Source of the DNA: Pseudidiomarina terrestris
Lineage (GTDB): Bacteria > Pseudomonadota > Gammaproteobacteria > Enterobacterales > Alteromonadaceae
Direction of reading: 5' to 3'
DNA: 64,000 nt
Assembly (NCBI RefSeq): GCF_030466405.1
Contig: NZ_JAGGJF010000005.1
Location: 62,001-126,000, forward strand
Numbering within the stretch: position 1 is the stretch's first letter; each line of letters begins with the position of its first letter. Below are positions 35,501-43,397 of this stretch, one piece after another. Below the pieces are notes generated by a model. That model did no database searches, was not told the DNA's origin, and worked only from the letters and a program-made list of their open reading frames with translations. The position numbers and the translations under genes were made by a program.

Positions 35501-36060
35501 AAAAGCGAAACCCCAATCAGTAGCAAGCTCAGCGAGGCCAACGAGGTCACCGGTGGGTGTGGACCAAGATAGGCAAAGCCGTTATCGACAAAATGCAGAC
35601 CCATAGCTGTCACAGCAAGCACCACCAGGAAACTGGCAAAAGTGCGCATCCAGCGCCGCTGAATTCTCTCTCTCGGATTGAGCATCAGAGTGATGCCAAG
35701 CAGCAGAAAAGCCAGCGCAACGGGAGGATAAAAGTAGGCGTCGATGGCTTTTAAGAAATCCAGATAAAAAATGGAGGCGATGGACAGATTGATGATGAGA
35801 CTGTGCAAGGCTGCGAGTACGACTACGGACGCAAAGACGATCTGAATCAACCGCCGTTTCGCTGCGAGCCCAAAGAGCGCAAAAGCCACAGCGATAGCAA
35901 CCACGCCTGATGTCGTCGAAATAACGCGCTCGAACGCGCTTCCTGGCTGCTCATAAAGGTTGACCGCAAGCCCGAGCAGACCGAAAAGAAAGGTCGCGCT
36001 GATGGTCACGTAAAGCGTTACGTTGACAAGAGACAGGGCAAGGCTACGACGATAGATCAT
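32554..36060 (-). CDS. membrane-bound sensor with PAS, LOV-like PAS, GGDEF and EAL domains
   Basis: The 1168-residue protein has about seven N-terminal membrane helices (to residue 224), a periplasmic segment (225-445), another helix (446-466), then PAS (about 498-605), a LOV-like PAS (about 618-733), GGDEF and EAL domains. GGDEF is intact (826-830, metal Asp785 in IDLDGFK) but the RxxD inhibitory site is absent. EAL is intact (EALMRW from 953, ELTES near 1043, DDFGTGFS near 1073). It could make and degrade cyclic di-GMP. The LOV-like domain keeps a Cys (664) in GSSCDFL, but positions that hold flavin-binding Asn and Gln in true LOV domains are Ser663, His696, Asp706 and His727. No ribosome binding site stands out. 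Confidence 0.9.
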   Translation of the reverse strand: MIYRRSLALSLVNVTLYVTISATFLFGLLGLAVNLYEQPGSAFERVISTTSGVVAIAVAFALFGLAAKRRLIQIVFASVVVLAALHSLIINLSIASIFYLDFLKAIDAYFYPPVALAFLLLGITLMLNPRERIQRRWMRTFASFLVVLAVTAMGLHFVDNGFAYLGPHPPVTSLASLSLLLIGVSLLLSSSSRVLLFRLNNNPAAWITFAFVTIICCVWFSLSLNHIKEIRAEAFATIEKVAKVRQQAIQVNIQVLSRLRERWQHLGVTPTSVFAKFDVATYLRDIPHYLGIHLLDNRGISVWEQHRSGNDEYNEHLNHPQVQNWLASAPDSISMLVPRDEFRLGKRPLGLMLLPVGYEADRGYYLLVVFDLMQLVNPETRLLPNYLKVYVALDDDRVISFSDAKPPHLNELSIAEAQLHIPYGEPLQLSVSLYSFDELSSASNLRMLVATFGFLFCIAFLALAQQNKMLTNHSRRLNGVRAQLQHQQNQLLLNEQQYSSLFFFHPDAVFSLDRDGMVTSANQAVLDILHTDENQVLNAHYSAFILPADRADAEANFQRTLRGETCRYDLRGFASNGEVLHIHVTNLPIKINGEITGVFGIARDITAQKEQDEQLHVLERSVNVSTNGIVISDATDPSNPVIYVNDAFTKMTGYNTNEIVGSSCDFLIGEDTDPEVVATVRKALVERTECKVRVLHYHKDGSSFWDELQLAPVADAAGTITHFVGVHQDVTERVSGEHQLAFQAEHDALTELLNRYAFERHLSEIVEQQQHDFQRGPHWVVLFIDLDGFKPINEAMGLAAGDQVLKQVADRLAANLTEVAFAARFGGDEFVIATKVDDLSAADALGHYLLEVISEPYPVRQQKVYLTASIGVAVHCGPSQQAVDLIQQADTAMSMAKRQGRNHLSFYQAQVAQKQRLDVNLRNQFQQAIDQERLELFYQPIVDLQSGKVVAAEALMRWQIHEGEFVPPAKFIPMAETTGQIIPASQWGFARACKDLQTMLAKQPDLQVCVNLSAVQFSRADFFEQIIATIKAHDLTNTQVELELTESVLMDDSEHAIALINRFRQAGLSMAIDDFGTGFSSMSYLKKLPLDKLKIDRAFIQDIISKPSDEAIVRGILAVARQLNIAVVAEGIETKEQAVRLAEMGCNYGQGFYFAKPMPLAEFMEFLA

Positions 36061-36106
36061 GTTTGTTGTTATACTTATTTAGACACAGGCTTACTATGTG
36101 ACAAAG

Positions 36107-36631
36107 TCAGCAGCAGGTCAACGCCTGCCGTGTCATTAACAACCGATGCTGGCCGGCACCTAAATAATCCTGTTGCAGACCCTGTTCGACGAAACCGTTT
36201 TGTCGGTAGAGCTCAATGGCGGCATGGTTCTCTGGCGCGACGCTTAACTGGATAGTTTGATAACCCAGCTGCTCCGCAATGGCCAGCCAGTGTTTGAGCA
36301 ACTTTACTCCAATACCTTTGCCACGCTGTTTCGCGCTTACGAGCAGCGACATTAACCACAGTGAGTGCGGTTCACCGCCCGGGGCACCCAGACAGTAGCC
36401 AACGACCTCTTGCTCGCTGACCGCCACCTGTAGCAGCTGTGGCCACTGATGTAAGGCTTGGAAAAAAAGCGCCTCAGGATACCCCTCGGCCTCATAATAA
36501 GCCGCTTCAAGAGCCGCCAGTGCTGCGATGTCAGCAGTACTGGCGCTGCGCAGGCTGAGCTGTTGAGCTTTACTCGCGGTAAGGGACAAGGTCAAACTGC
36601 ACTGTGAAGGTGACGGGTACGACGTAGTCAA
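36107..36631 (-). CDS. GNAT family N-acetyltransferase
   Basis: The product, up to 174 residues, is a GCN5-related acetyltransferase. The acetyl-CoA loop is in VSAKQRGKGIGVKLLKHW near residue 100 (the Q/RxxGxG/A pattern), followed by LSVAPENHAAIELYRQNGF near residue 130, the usual C-terminal half of the fold. The substrate is unknown. The only ATG (36631) makes it overlap the upstream yceI gene by 62 bp. A TTG start near residue 15 would shorten the overlap, so the true start is uncertain. Read-through translation from yceI is likely. Confidence 0.8.
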   Translation of the reverse strand: MTTSYPSPSQCSLTLSLTASKAQQLSLRSASTADIAALAALEAAYYEAEGYPEALFFQALHQWPQLLQVAVSEQEVVGYCLGAPGGEPHSLWLMSLLVSAKQRGKGIGVKLLKHWLAIAEQLGYQTIQLSVAPENHAAIELYRQNGFVEQGLQQDYLGAGQHRLLMTRQALTCC

Positions 36632-37172
36632 TACGATCTAAGCCAGCAATTTCTCGCAATTGATTAACGCCCTCGACCAAACCGAACTCACGGGTGCTGA
36701 TAAGCACCGGTTGCGACGTGGTCGCGACGATCCGATCCGAGCTTAGCTTGTTGACCTGGACAACTGCGTCAACATCAACAGCTTCACCAGCAATAAATAC
36801 AGTTAAGGGTACCACTGCCGGTAAGGTGCCGAGCGTCGTGGAGGTATCGTAAAGCTCATCTGGAATTTGCGCAGTCGCAGTCACTAATGGGTACTCAGCC
36901 TCGTCAAACAGATGCTTATGCATGCGTTCGTTGCGAATGGCAATGTCGGTATCCAGACTACTTACAGGAATATTAATGGTCAGCTTACCGTCGGTCAGGT
37001 CACCATTGATTTCAGTAAACCGATGGACTTCTGCAACATGATCATTTTTGACTGAAACAAAGTGCAGACTGGAGTTTTCTGAATCCAGCTGCCAGTTTTG
37101 GGCGAGCACGGGGGCGCTGGCCAACGTGAAAGCAAGCCCCATAATTGACGAACTAAACAATGTCTTCAACAT
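36570..37172 (-). CDS. YceI family periplasmic protein
   Basis: The 200-residue protein has a signal peptide (hydrophobic to about residue 20, cleavage near VLA-QN), then a YceI-like lipocalin barrel. It shows WQLDSENSSLHFVSVKN at the mature start and IRNERMHKHLFDEAEYP near residue 82, both typical. Family members bind long isoprenoid or other hydrophobic chains, and the ligand here is unknown. An alternative start at 37187 would add 5 residues. The ATG at 37172 has GCGAGGTG 6 nt upstream. It is divergent from the fasciclin gene and overlaps the GNAT gene downstream. Confidence 0.88.
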   Translation of the reverse strand: MLKTLFSSSIMGLAFTLASAPVLAQNWQLDSENSSLHFVSVKNDHVAEVHRFTEINGDLTDGKLTINIPVSSLDTDIAIRNERMHKHLFDEAEYPLVTATAQIPDELYDTSTTLGTLPAVVPLTVFIAGEAVDVDAVVQVNKLSSDRIVATTSQPVLISTREFGLVEGVNQLREIAGLDRIDYVVPVTFTVQFDLVPYRE

Positions 37173-37274
37173 AAACACACCTCGCATTTGCTAGGAAATT
37201 TTAACCTCGTTGACTAATAATAGTAGCATATCGTGTTGATTGATCACTTGGTTTGCCAGAGCGATAACAGGAAG

Positions 37275-37335
37275 TGAACTTTTTTTAACCTCTTTGACGT
37301 ACAACACCACGACTTTAGCAAAAAACTAAAGCGTG
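37275..37335 (+). promoter_or_regulatory. candidate ECF-type promoter and leader hairpin of the fasciclin gene
   Basis: TGAAC (37275-37279), an 18-nt spacer and CGTA (37298-37301) resemble an ECF sigma promoter of the RpoE/ChrR kind (TGATC-N18-CGTA). Just downstream, CACG-A-CTTTAG, loop CAAAAAA, CTAAAG-CGTG (37308-37335) gives a 10-bp stem with one bulged base. It would be at the 5' end of the mRNA. The promoter call is inference. Confidence 0.3.
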
Positions 37336-37357
37336 AAACTTCAACGAGGAGATTATC

Positions 37358-37870
37358 ATGTTAAACGTAATGGCAATGACAAAGTGGTTAGCGGGTGCTT
37401 TGCTGGTGGCGGCAGTATCAACAACAGCAGTTGCCCATAATCATGGCAAGAAAAAAGATATCGTCGACATCGCTGCCGGTGATGATCAATTTTCCACACT
37501 GGTGACTGCAGTGCAGGCAGCTGGCCTGGTAGATACCCTGAAAAGTGATGGTCCGTTCACAGTATTTGCGCCCACCAATGAAGCTTTTGCGGCTTTACCT
37601 GATGGCGTGCTGGCGAGTCTGATGATGCCAGAGAACAAATCGAAGCTGCAGGCTGTACTCACTTACCATGTGTTAGGCAGTAAAGTGATGAGCTCAGACA
37701 TCGCTGGCAAGCAATTGTCGACAGCGACCGTGCAGGGTGAAGAAGTCGCTATCGACGCGACTGACGGCGTAAAAGTCGGTGGCGCAAACGTAGTGGCCGC
37801 GGATATCAAGGCCTCTAACGGCGTCATCCACGTCATTGACGCGGTGATTCTGCCGCCATCAATGCAATAA
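37358..37870 (+). CDS. fasciclin (FAS1) domain exported protein
   Basis: The 170-residue protein has a signal peptide (cleavage near TTAVA-HN), a short His/Lys-rich mature start, and one complete FAS1 domain. The H1 block [19 protein letters not shown] is near residue 67, and the H2 region ends in [14 protein letters not shown]. Single-domain secreted FAS1 proteins are common in bacteria and may help adhesion or envelope stress survival, but no activity is established. CGAGGAG gives a strong ribosome binding site. The gene stands alone, with a clear terminator after it. Confidence 0.9.
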   Translation: MLNVMAMTKWLAGALLVAAVSTTAVAHNHGKKKDIVDIAAGDDQFSTLVTAVQAAGLVDTLKSDGPFTVFAPTNEAFAALPDGVLASLMMPENKSKLQAVLTYHVLGSKVMSSDIAGKQLSTATVQGEEVAIDATDGVKVGGANVVAADIKASNGVIHVIDAVILPPSMQ

Positions 37871-37896
37871 CATCAGTGTTTTCCCCCTGGATATAG

Positions 37897-37922
37897 AGCC
37901 CCGTTTCGACGGGGCTTTTCTT
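37897..37922 (+). terminator. intrinsic terminator of the fasciclin gene
   Basis: AGCCCCG, loop TTTCGA, CGGGGCT form a 7-bp stem followed by TTTTCTTTTTG. It lies 27 bp after the stop codon, a standard Rho-independent terminator. Confidence 0.85.
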
Positions 37923-37923
37923 T

Positions 37924-38013
37924 TTGTCGACAATTTTGGCACCGATCATTGAAAACCCCCTTCAGAATCCGTAAAATAGCCAGCAATCTTCAAATCTGTC
38001 GACACCTGTCGAT
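37924..38013. promoter_or_regulatory. TGTCGACA palindromes before the prp regulator
   Basis: A perfect 10-bp palindrome TTGTCGACAA lies at 37924-37933. A second TGTCGACA is at 37997-38004, and a third half-matching TGTCGAT follows at 38007-38013, one helical turn from the second. They sit just before the GntR regulator gene of the 2-methylcitrate operon, so they are likely operators for its product. A further TGTCGACA occurs within the regulator gene (38397-38404). Confidence 0.5.
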
Positions 38014-38032
38014 CCAGCGCAAGGCGAGCATA

Positions 38033-38716
38033 GTGACTGAACATCCAAATCTAATGCGCCAGGCGATTACCGCCTCTGATCGCGTCTTATTTGAAATTCA
38101 GCGTGCCATCGTGGAAGGAAGCATTCCTGCAGGTAGTAAAATCAGCGAACCAGAATTTGCCCGCCGCTTTAACGTCAGCCGGGCGCCTTTGCGTGAGGCT
38201 TTAGCGCGTTTGGAGCGCTGCCACTTGATTGAGCGTACCCCGAATGCCGGCGTGCGGGTGGTGACCTTAACGCCAGAAGGTTTGATTTCGTTGTATCAGA
38301 TCCGCGAAGAACTGGAAGGTCTGGCGTGTCGCCTGGCCGCGACGCAAATGCCACAGGCTGAAATTGCCGAGCTGGCGGCCTTGCTTGATCAACATCTGTC
38401 GACACAACGCGTGCGCGAAGGTGAAAGTTACTATCAGGAAGCTGGTGATCTCGACTTTCATTACCGTGTCATCCTCGGCAGTAAAAATCCTTATTTAATT
38501 AATATGCTTTGTGATGAACTTTATTATCTTGTCCGCATGTACCGGGTGCAGATGGGGATGAATGGGCCGCGTGTATCACGGGCCTTTGACGAACACAAAG
38601 CGATTCTCAATGCCATTGCTAATCGTGATGGTGAACTTGCTGACTTATTGATGCGCCGGCATATCAGTGCATCTCGTCACAATATCGAACAACAACTGCA
38701 AGCAGAAAGGACGTAA
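38033..38716 (+). CDS. GntR family regulator (FadR/FCD type) of the 2-methylcitrate operon
   Basis: The protein has an N-terminal winged helix-turn-helix ([20 protein letters not shown], then [20 protein letters not shown]) and a C-terminal FCD ligand-binding domain (about residues 80-220). A GTG at 38033 (227 residues) has AAGGCGAG 5-6 nt upstream and is chosen. An ATG at 38054 is also possible. An ORF reading from 37949 would run over the palindromic sites. It stands 2 bp before prpB in the same direction and probably responds to a propionate or 2-methylcitrate cycle metabolite. Repression of its own operon is inferred. Confidence 0.85.
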   Translation: MTEHPNLMRQAITASDRVLFEIQRAIVEGSIPAGSKISEPEFARRFNVSRAPLREALARLERCHLIERTPNAGVRVVTLTPEGLISLYQIREELEGLACRLAATQMPQAEIAELAALLDQHLSTQRVREGESYYQEAGDLDFHYRVILGSKNPYLINMLCDELYYLVRMYRVQMGMNGPRVSRAFDEHKAILNAIANRDGELADLLMRRHISASRHNIEQQLQAERT

Positions 38717-38718
38717 AC

Positions 38719-39597
38719 ATGACTCATTTAGTTAGTGCAGGCGCAAAACTGCGTCAAGCCATTCAGGATGAAAACCCATTACAAATCGTCGGTACTATTA
38801 ATGCCTACACCGCGATGATGGCAGAAAAAGTGGGCCACAAAGCCTTGTACCTTTCCGGTGCAGGTGTGGCAAACGCATCATTTGGATTACCGGATCTGGG
38901 CATGACCTCATTGAACGATGTGTGTGAAGATATTCGCCGCATCACAGGCGCTTCTGAGCTACCGTTACTGGTCGATGCCGACACCGGCTGGGGTGGCGCA
39001 TTCAATATCGCCCGGACCGTAAAAGAGATGACCCGTGCTGGTGCAGCTGGCTTTCATATTGAAGATCAGGTTGCACAGAAACGTTGTGGTCACCGTCCTA
39101 ACAAGGAAATCGTGACCCAGGCAGAAATGGTCGATCGTGTGAAAGCAGCGGTGGATGCGCGGATTGATGATCAGTTTTTGATCATGGCGCGCACGGATGC
39201 CCTGCAACAGGAAGGTCTGGAAGCGGCCATTGAACGGGCGCAAGCCTGTGTTGATGCCGGTGCTGATGCAATTTTTGCAGAAGCGGTGCATACACTTGAG
39301 CAATACGATGCGTTCACTAAGGCGCTAAATGTACCTGTTCTTGCTAACATTACTGAATTCGGTGCAACGCCGCTGTTTAATAAAGATGAGCTGGCGGATG
39401 TCGGTGTCGAAATGGTGTTGTATCCATTAAGCGCGTTCCGCGCCATGAACAAAGCAGCACTGAATGTATACGAGAGTATTCTGACCAATGGCGATCAAAA
39501 GGCTGTGGTCGATAGCATGCAGACGCGTGCTGAGCTGTATGACTTTTTAAATTACCACGCATTCGAGCAAAAGCTCGATGATCTGTTTAAGAAATAA
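38719..39597 (+). CDS. prpB: 2-methylisocitrate lyase
   Basis: PrpB cleaves 2-methylisocitrate to pyruvate and succinate, the last step of the 2-methylcitrate cycle. The 292-residue TIM-barrel protein has the isocitrate-lyase-family active-site block [12 protein letters not shown] near residue 117 with its catalytic Cys. [22 protein letters not shown] is near residue 44, and the metal-binding DADTGWGG lies near residue 83. Length matches PrpB of other gammaproteobacteria. AAAGGACG gives the ribosome binding site. It is the first enzyme gene after the regulator, and prpC follows after 49 bp. Confidence 0.95.
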   Translation: MTHLVSAGAKLRQAIQDENPLQIVGTINAYTAMMAEKVGHKALYLSGAGVANASFGLPDLGMTSLNDVCEDIRRITGASELPLLVDADTGWGGAFNIARTVKEMTRAGAAGFHIEDQVAQKRCGHRPNKEIVTQAEMVDRVKAAVDARIDDQFLIMARTDALQQEGLEAAIERAQACVDAGADAIFAEAVHTLEQYDAFTKALNVPVLANITEFGATPLFNKDELADVGVEMVLYPLSAFRAMNKAALNVYESILTNGDQKAVVDSMQTRAELYDFLNYHAFEQKLDDLFKK

Positions 39598-39646
39598 TAC
39601 GCGCCGTAGTTGGCGAACGTAGTTGAATTTCGATAAGGAGCTAAAA

Positions 39647-40771
39647 ATGGTAGACAAGAAATTAAGTGGCGCAGGTCTGCGCGGACAAGTAGCGGGTGAA
39701 ACGAAACTTTGTACCGTTGGTAAAAGCGGTTCAGGCCTGACCTATGCGGGCTATGACATTAAAGAATTAGCGGAAAAAGTCAGCTTTGAAGAAGTTGCCT
39801 ATTTATTGGCACATGGCGAATTGCCAAAAGCTGATGCGTTGGCGGCGTACAAAGGTCGTCTGGCAAAACTTCGCGGTTTACCGCAGTCGCTGAAAGATGT
39901 GCTTGAGCGAATTCCTGCCGATGCTCATCCGATGGATGTGATGCGTACGGGCTGTTCGTTCCTGGGTAACATTGAACCTGAGGAAGATTTTGAGCAGGCA
40001 GACGATAAGATCGAGCGCCTGTTGGCGGCATTCCCGAGCATGCTGTTGTACTGGTACCACTTCAGTCACAACAACAAGCGCATTGAGACAGCAACTGATG
40101 CTGATTCCATTGGTGCACACTTTCTGGAACTGTTGCACGGTGAGAAGCCATCCCAGTTGCACACTGATGTCATGAATACCTCACTGATCCTTTATGCAGA
40201 GCATGAATTCAACGCGTCGACCTTTACCGCTCGTGTTTGTGCGTCAACGCTGTCAGACATCTTCTCGTGCGTAACTGGCGCTATCGGCTCACTGCGCGGT
40301 CCATTGCATGGCGGTGCGAACGAAGCGGCCATGGAACTGATTGAAGACATGGAAGATGCTGATGACGCAGAGAAAACGCTGATGGGCATGCTTGAACGTA
40401 AAGAAAAAATTATGGGCTTCGGTCACGCGGTTTATCGTGAATTCGACCCGCGTAATGACATTATTAAAGCCTGGTCTGAAAAGCTGGCGAAAGAAAACGG
40501 CGACACCCGCTTGTACGATGTGTCCGTGCGTTGTGAAGAAGTGATGTGGCGCGAGAAGAAATTGTTCCCGAATGCGGATTTCTTCCATGCCTCTGCTTAT
40601 CACTTCATGGGCATTCCAACCAAATTATTCACCCCGATCTTCGTCATGTCACGGGTCACAGGTTGGACAGCACATGTGAAAGAGCAGCGTGCGAATAACC
40701 GTATTATTCGTCCAAGTGCCGATTACATCGGCCCTGAGCCGCGTCCAGTGCCAGCACTTGATGAGCGCTAA
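39647..40771 (+). CDS. prpC: 2-methylcitrate synthase
   Basis: PrpC condenses propionyl-CoA with oxaloacetate to 2-methylcitrate. The 374-residue citrate-synthase-fold protein has GSLRGPLHGGANEAAMELI near residue 218 with the active His, GFGHAVYREFDPR near residue 259 with the second His, and an Asp in the SADFF-like FPNADFFHAS region. The N-terminus (KLSGAGLRGQVAGETKL) is characteristic of PrpC rather than GltA. An upstream in-frame ATG at 39623 is rejected in favour of 39647, which has AAGGAG 6 nt before it. Confidence 0.95.
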   Translation: MVDKKLSGAGLRGQVAGETKLCTVGKSGSGLTYAGYDIKELAEKVSFEEVAYLLAHGELPKADALAAYKGRLAKLRGLPQSLKDVLERIPADAHPMDVMRTGCSFLGNIEPEEDFEQADDKIERLLAAFPSMLLYWYHFSHNNKRIETATDADSIGAHFLELLHGEKPSQLHTDVMNTSLILYAEHEFNASTFTARVCASTLSDIFSCVTGAIGSLRGPLHGGANEAAMELIEDMEDADDAEKTLMGMLERKEKIMGFGHAVYREFDPRNDIIKAWSEKLAKENGDTRLYDVSVRCEEVMWREKKLFPNADFFHASAYHFMGIPTKLFTPIFVMSRVTGWTAHVKEQRANNRIIRPSADYIGPEPRPVPALDER

Positions 40772-40797
40772 GACGTTGCCAGCGAAGGAGTTTATTG

Positions 40798-43395
40798 ATG
40801 TTTAACGAAGCGTATCGCAAGCAGTTGCCGGGTACCTCGCTGATGTACTATGACACGCGTCAGGCGGTCGAGGACATTGAGCCAGGCGCTTATGACAAAC
40901 TGCCGTATACTTCTCGAATCTTAGCGGAAAATTTAGTGCGCCGGTGTGAGCCGGCGCAACTGACCGACGCTTTGGGTCAGTTGATTTACCGCAAGAACGA
41001 TCTCGATTTTCCCTGGTACCCAGCGCGTGTCGTTTGTCACGATATCCTCGGTCAGACGGCCTTGGTTGACCTCGCGGGTCTGCGGGATGCGATTGCCGCA
41101 AAAGGCGGCGATCCGGCCAAAGTGAATCCAGTGGTGCCGACCCAGTTGATTGTCGATCATTCATTGGCAGTCGAGCATGCTGGTTTTGAAAAAGACGCGT
41201 TTGAAAAAAATCGTGTTATCGAAGACCGTCGCAACGACGACCGTTTCCACTTTATTAACTGGACCAAAACGGCGTTTAAAAACGTCGATGTGATTCCACC
41301 TGGTAACGGTATCATGCACCAGATTAATCTGGAGAAGATGTCGCCAGTGGTGCAGGTCCGCGACGGTGTTGCTTTTGCTGATACCTGTGTGGGTACCGAC
41401 AGCCACACGCCGATGGTTGATGCCCTTGGTGTTATCTCCGTAGGTGTAGGCGGTCTGGAAGCGGAAAGTGTGATGCTTGGACGTGCTTCCTATATGCGCT
41501 TGCCTAATATCGTTGGGGTTGAGCTGACCGGCAAACTGCAGCCGGGCATTACCAGTACCGATATGGTGCTGGCGCTGACCGAATTCCTGCGTAAAGAACG
41601 TGTCGTCGGTGCTTATCTGGAGTTTTACGGTGAGGGCGCTGATGCACTGACGGTTGGTGATCGCGCGACCATCTCCAATATGACGCCTGAATACGGTGCG
41701 ACCGCTGCGATGTTTTATATTGATGGCCAGACCATCGATTACCTGAAGCTTACTGGTCGCGAAGACGATCAGGTGCAGCTGGTTGAGCAATTCGCAAAAG
41801 AAACAGGACTGTGGGCGGATAGCCTGAAAAGCGCTGAATACGAACGCGTACTGACCTTTGATTTGAGTAAAGTGCAACGTAGTCTGGCAGGGCCATCGAA
41901 TCCGCATGCGTTGTTGCCATCCTCAGAGCTCGCGAAACGTGGCATCTCTGGTAAGGTCGAAAACGAAGAAGGCTTGATGCCTGATGGGGCCTGTATTATT
42001 GCCGCCATTACCAGTTGTACCAACACCAGTAACCCACGCAATATGATTGCTGCGGGGCTGATTGCGCGCAATGCGAACAAACTGGGACTGACGCGCAAAC
42101 CCTGGGTGAAGTCCTCGTTAGCGCCAGGTTCCAAAACGGTCAAAATGTACCTGGAAGAAGCTGAGTTGTTGCCAGAGCTGGAAGAGCTTGGCTTTGGGGT
42201 GGTGGCGTTTGCCTGCACCACCTGTAATGGTATGAGTGGCGCTTTGGATCCTAAGATCCAGGAAGAAATTATCGAACGTGATTTGTACTCCACCGCGGTA
42301 CTTTCCGGGAATCGTAATTTTGACGGGCGCATCCATCCGTATGCCAAGCAGGCTTTCCTGGCGTCACCGCCACTGGTTGTTGCTTATGCTATCGCCGGTA
42401 CGATCCGCTTTGATATTGAAAAAGATCCACTGGGTTATGACGAGCAGGGCAATGCGATTACTCTGAAAGACATCTGGCCAAGTGATGAAGAGATCGATGC
42501 GATCGTAAAAACTGCGGTTAAACCTGAACAGTTCCGCAAGGTTTACGACCCAATGTTCAGCCTGTCGGTGGATTATGGTGAGAAAACCAACCCACTGTAT
42601 GATTGGCGGGAAATGAGTACCTATATCCGCCGTCCACCTTACTGGGAAGGCTCTTTCGCCTCTGAAAATCAGCTTAAGGGCATGCGTCCGCTGGCTATTC
42701 TGGGCGATAACATCACCACTGACCATTTATCGCCATCGAATGCCATCATGGCGGAGAGTGCAGCGGGTGAATACCTGACCAAAATGGGCGTACCGGAAGA
42801 AGACTTTAATTCCTACGCGACCCATCGTGGCGATCACCTGACGGCACAACGGGCGACTTTTGCCAATCCGAAACTCTTCAATGAGATGGTTCGTGATGAA
42901 AATGGTGCGGTTATTCAAGGATCCTGGGCGCGGGTCGAGCCGGAAGGCAAGGTGCTGCGCATGTGGGAAGCTATCGAGACCTATATGGAGCGCAAACAAC
43001 CGTTGATTATCGTTGCCGGTGCTGACTACGGTCAGGGCTCATCGCGCGACTGGGCGGCTAAGGGCGTACGTCTGGCGGGTGTCGAATGTATCGTCGCCGA
43101 GGGCTTTGAGCGCATTCACCGCACTAACCTCATCGGTATGGGCGTGTTGCCGCTGGAATTCGAAGCGGGAACCACTCGTGACACGCTGGAGCTGAACGGT
43201 ACCGAAACCTACGATGTCAAAGGTGATATCGCGCCGGGTGCAACCATGACTCTGGTCATCCACCGCAATGCAACTGAAACGGTGGAAGTGCCGGTGAAAT
43301 GTCGCCTGGATACTGCGGAAGAGTTATCGATTTACTCGGCCGGTGGTGTACTGCAGCGCTTTGCTCAGGACTTCCTGGAAGCTGAGGCGAGCTAA
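40798..43395 (+). CDS. acnD: Fe/S-dependent 2-methylcitrate dehydratase AcnD
   Basis: AcnD dehydrates 2-methylcitrate to a methylaconitate isomer and needs PrpF for the full reaction, replacing PrpD of enteric bacteria. The 865-residue aconitase-type protein shows cluster ligands in ITSCTNTSNP near residue 403 and FACTTCNGMSG near residue 470, an early CVGTDSHTPMVDALG block near residue 198, and the swivel-domain GADYGQGSSRDWAAKG near residue 740. Start 40798 has GAAGGAG 7 nt upstream. prpF follows after 2 bp. Confidence 0.95.
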   Translation: MFNEAYRKQLPGTSLMYYDTRQAVEDIEPGAYDKLPYTSRILAENLVRRCEPAQLTDALGQLIYRKNDLDFPWYPARVVCHDILGQTALVDLAGLRDAIAAKGGDPAKVNPVVPTQLIVDHSLAVEHAGFEKDAFEKNRVIEDRRNDDRFHFINWTKTAFKNVDVIPPGNGIMHQINLEKMSPVVQVRDGVAFADTCVGTDSHTPMVDALGVISVGVGGLEAESVMLGRASYMRLPNIVGVELTGKLQPGITSTDMVLALTEFLRKERVVGAYLEFYGEGADALTVGDRATISNMTPEYGATAAMFYIDGQTIDYLKLTGREDDQVQLVEQFAKETGLWADSLKSAEYERVLTFDLSKVQRSLAGPSNPHALLPSSELAKRGISGKVENEEGLMPDGACIIAAITSCTNTSNPRNMIAAGLIARNANKLGLTRKPWVKSSLAPGSKTVKMYLEEAELLPELEELGFGVVAFACTTCNGMSGALDPKIQEEIIERDLYSTAVLSGNRNFDGRIHPYAKQAFLASPPLVVAYAIAGTIRFDIEKDPLGYDEQGNAITLKDIWPSDEEIDAIVKTAVKPEQFRKVYDPMFSLSVDYGEKTNPLYDWREMSTYIRRPPYWEGSFASENQLKGMRPLAILGDNITTDHLSPSNAIMAESAAGEYLTKMGVPEEDFNSYATHRGDHLTAQRATFANPKLFNEMVRDENGAVIQGSWARVEPEGKVLRMWEAIETYMERKQPLIIVAGADYGQGSSRDWAAKGVRLAGVECIVAEGFERIHRTNLIGMGVLPLEFEAGTTRDTLELNGTETYDVKGDIAPGATMTLVIHRNATETVEVPVKCRLDTAEELSIYSAGGVLQRFAQDFLEAEAS

Positions 43396-43397
43396 TT

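Noticed and set aside
32554-36060. Naming the GGDEF/EAL protein a blue-light receptor
   Set aside because: The Cys is present, but the flavin-binding Asn and Gln positions are changed, so light sensing is not supported.
41161-41907. 248-residue antisense ORF within acnD
   Set aside because: It lies wholly opposite a strongly conserved gene, has no ribosome binding site and no recognisable family. Long antisense ORFs are common in such codon usage. The antisense ORFs in dapE (23209-23895) and ybfF (7963-8643) were rejected for the same reason.
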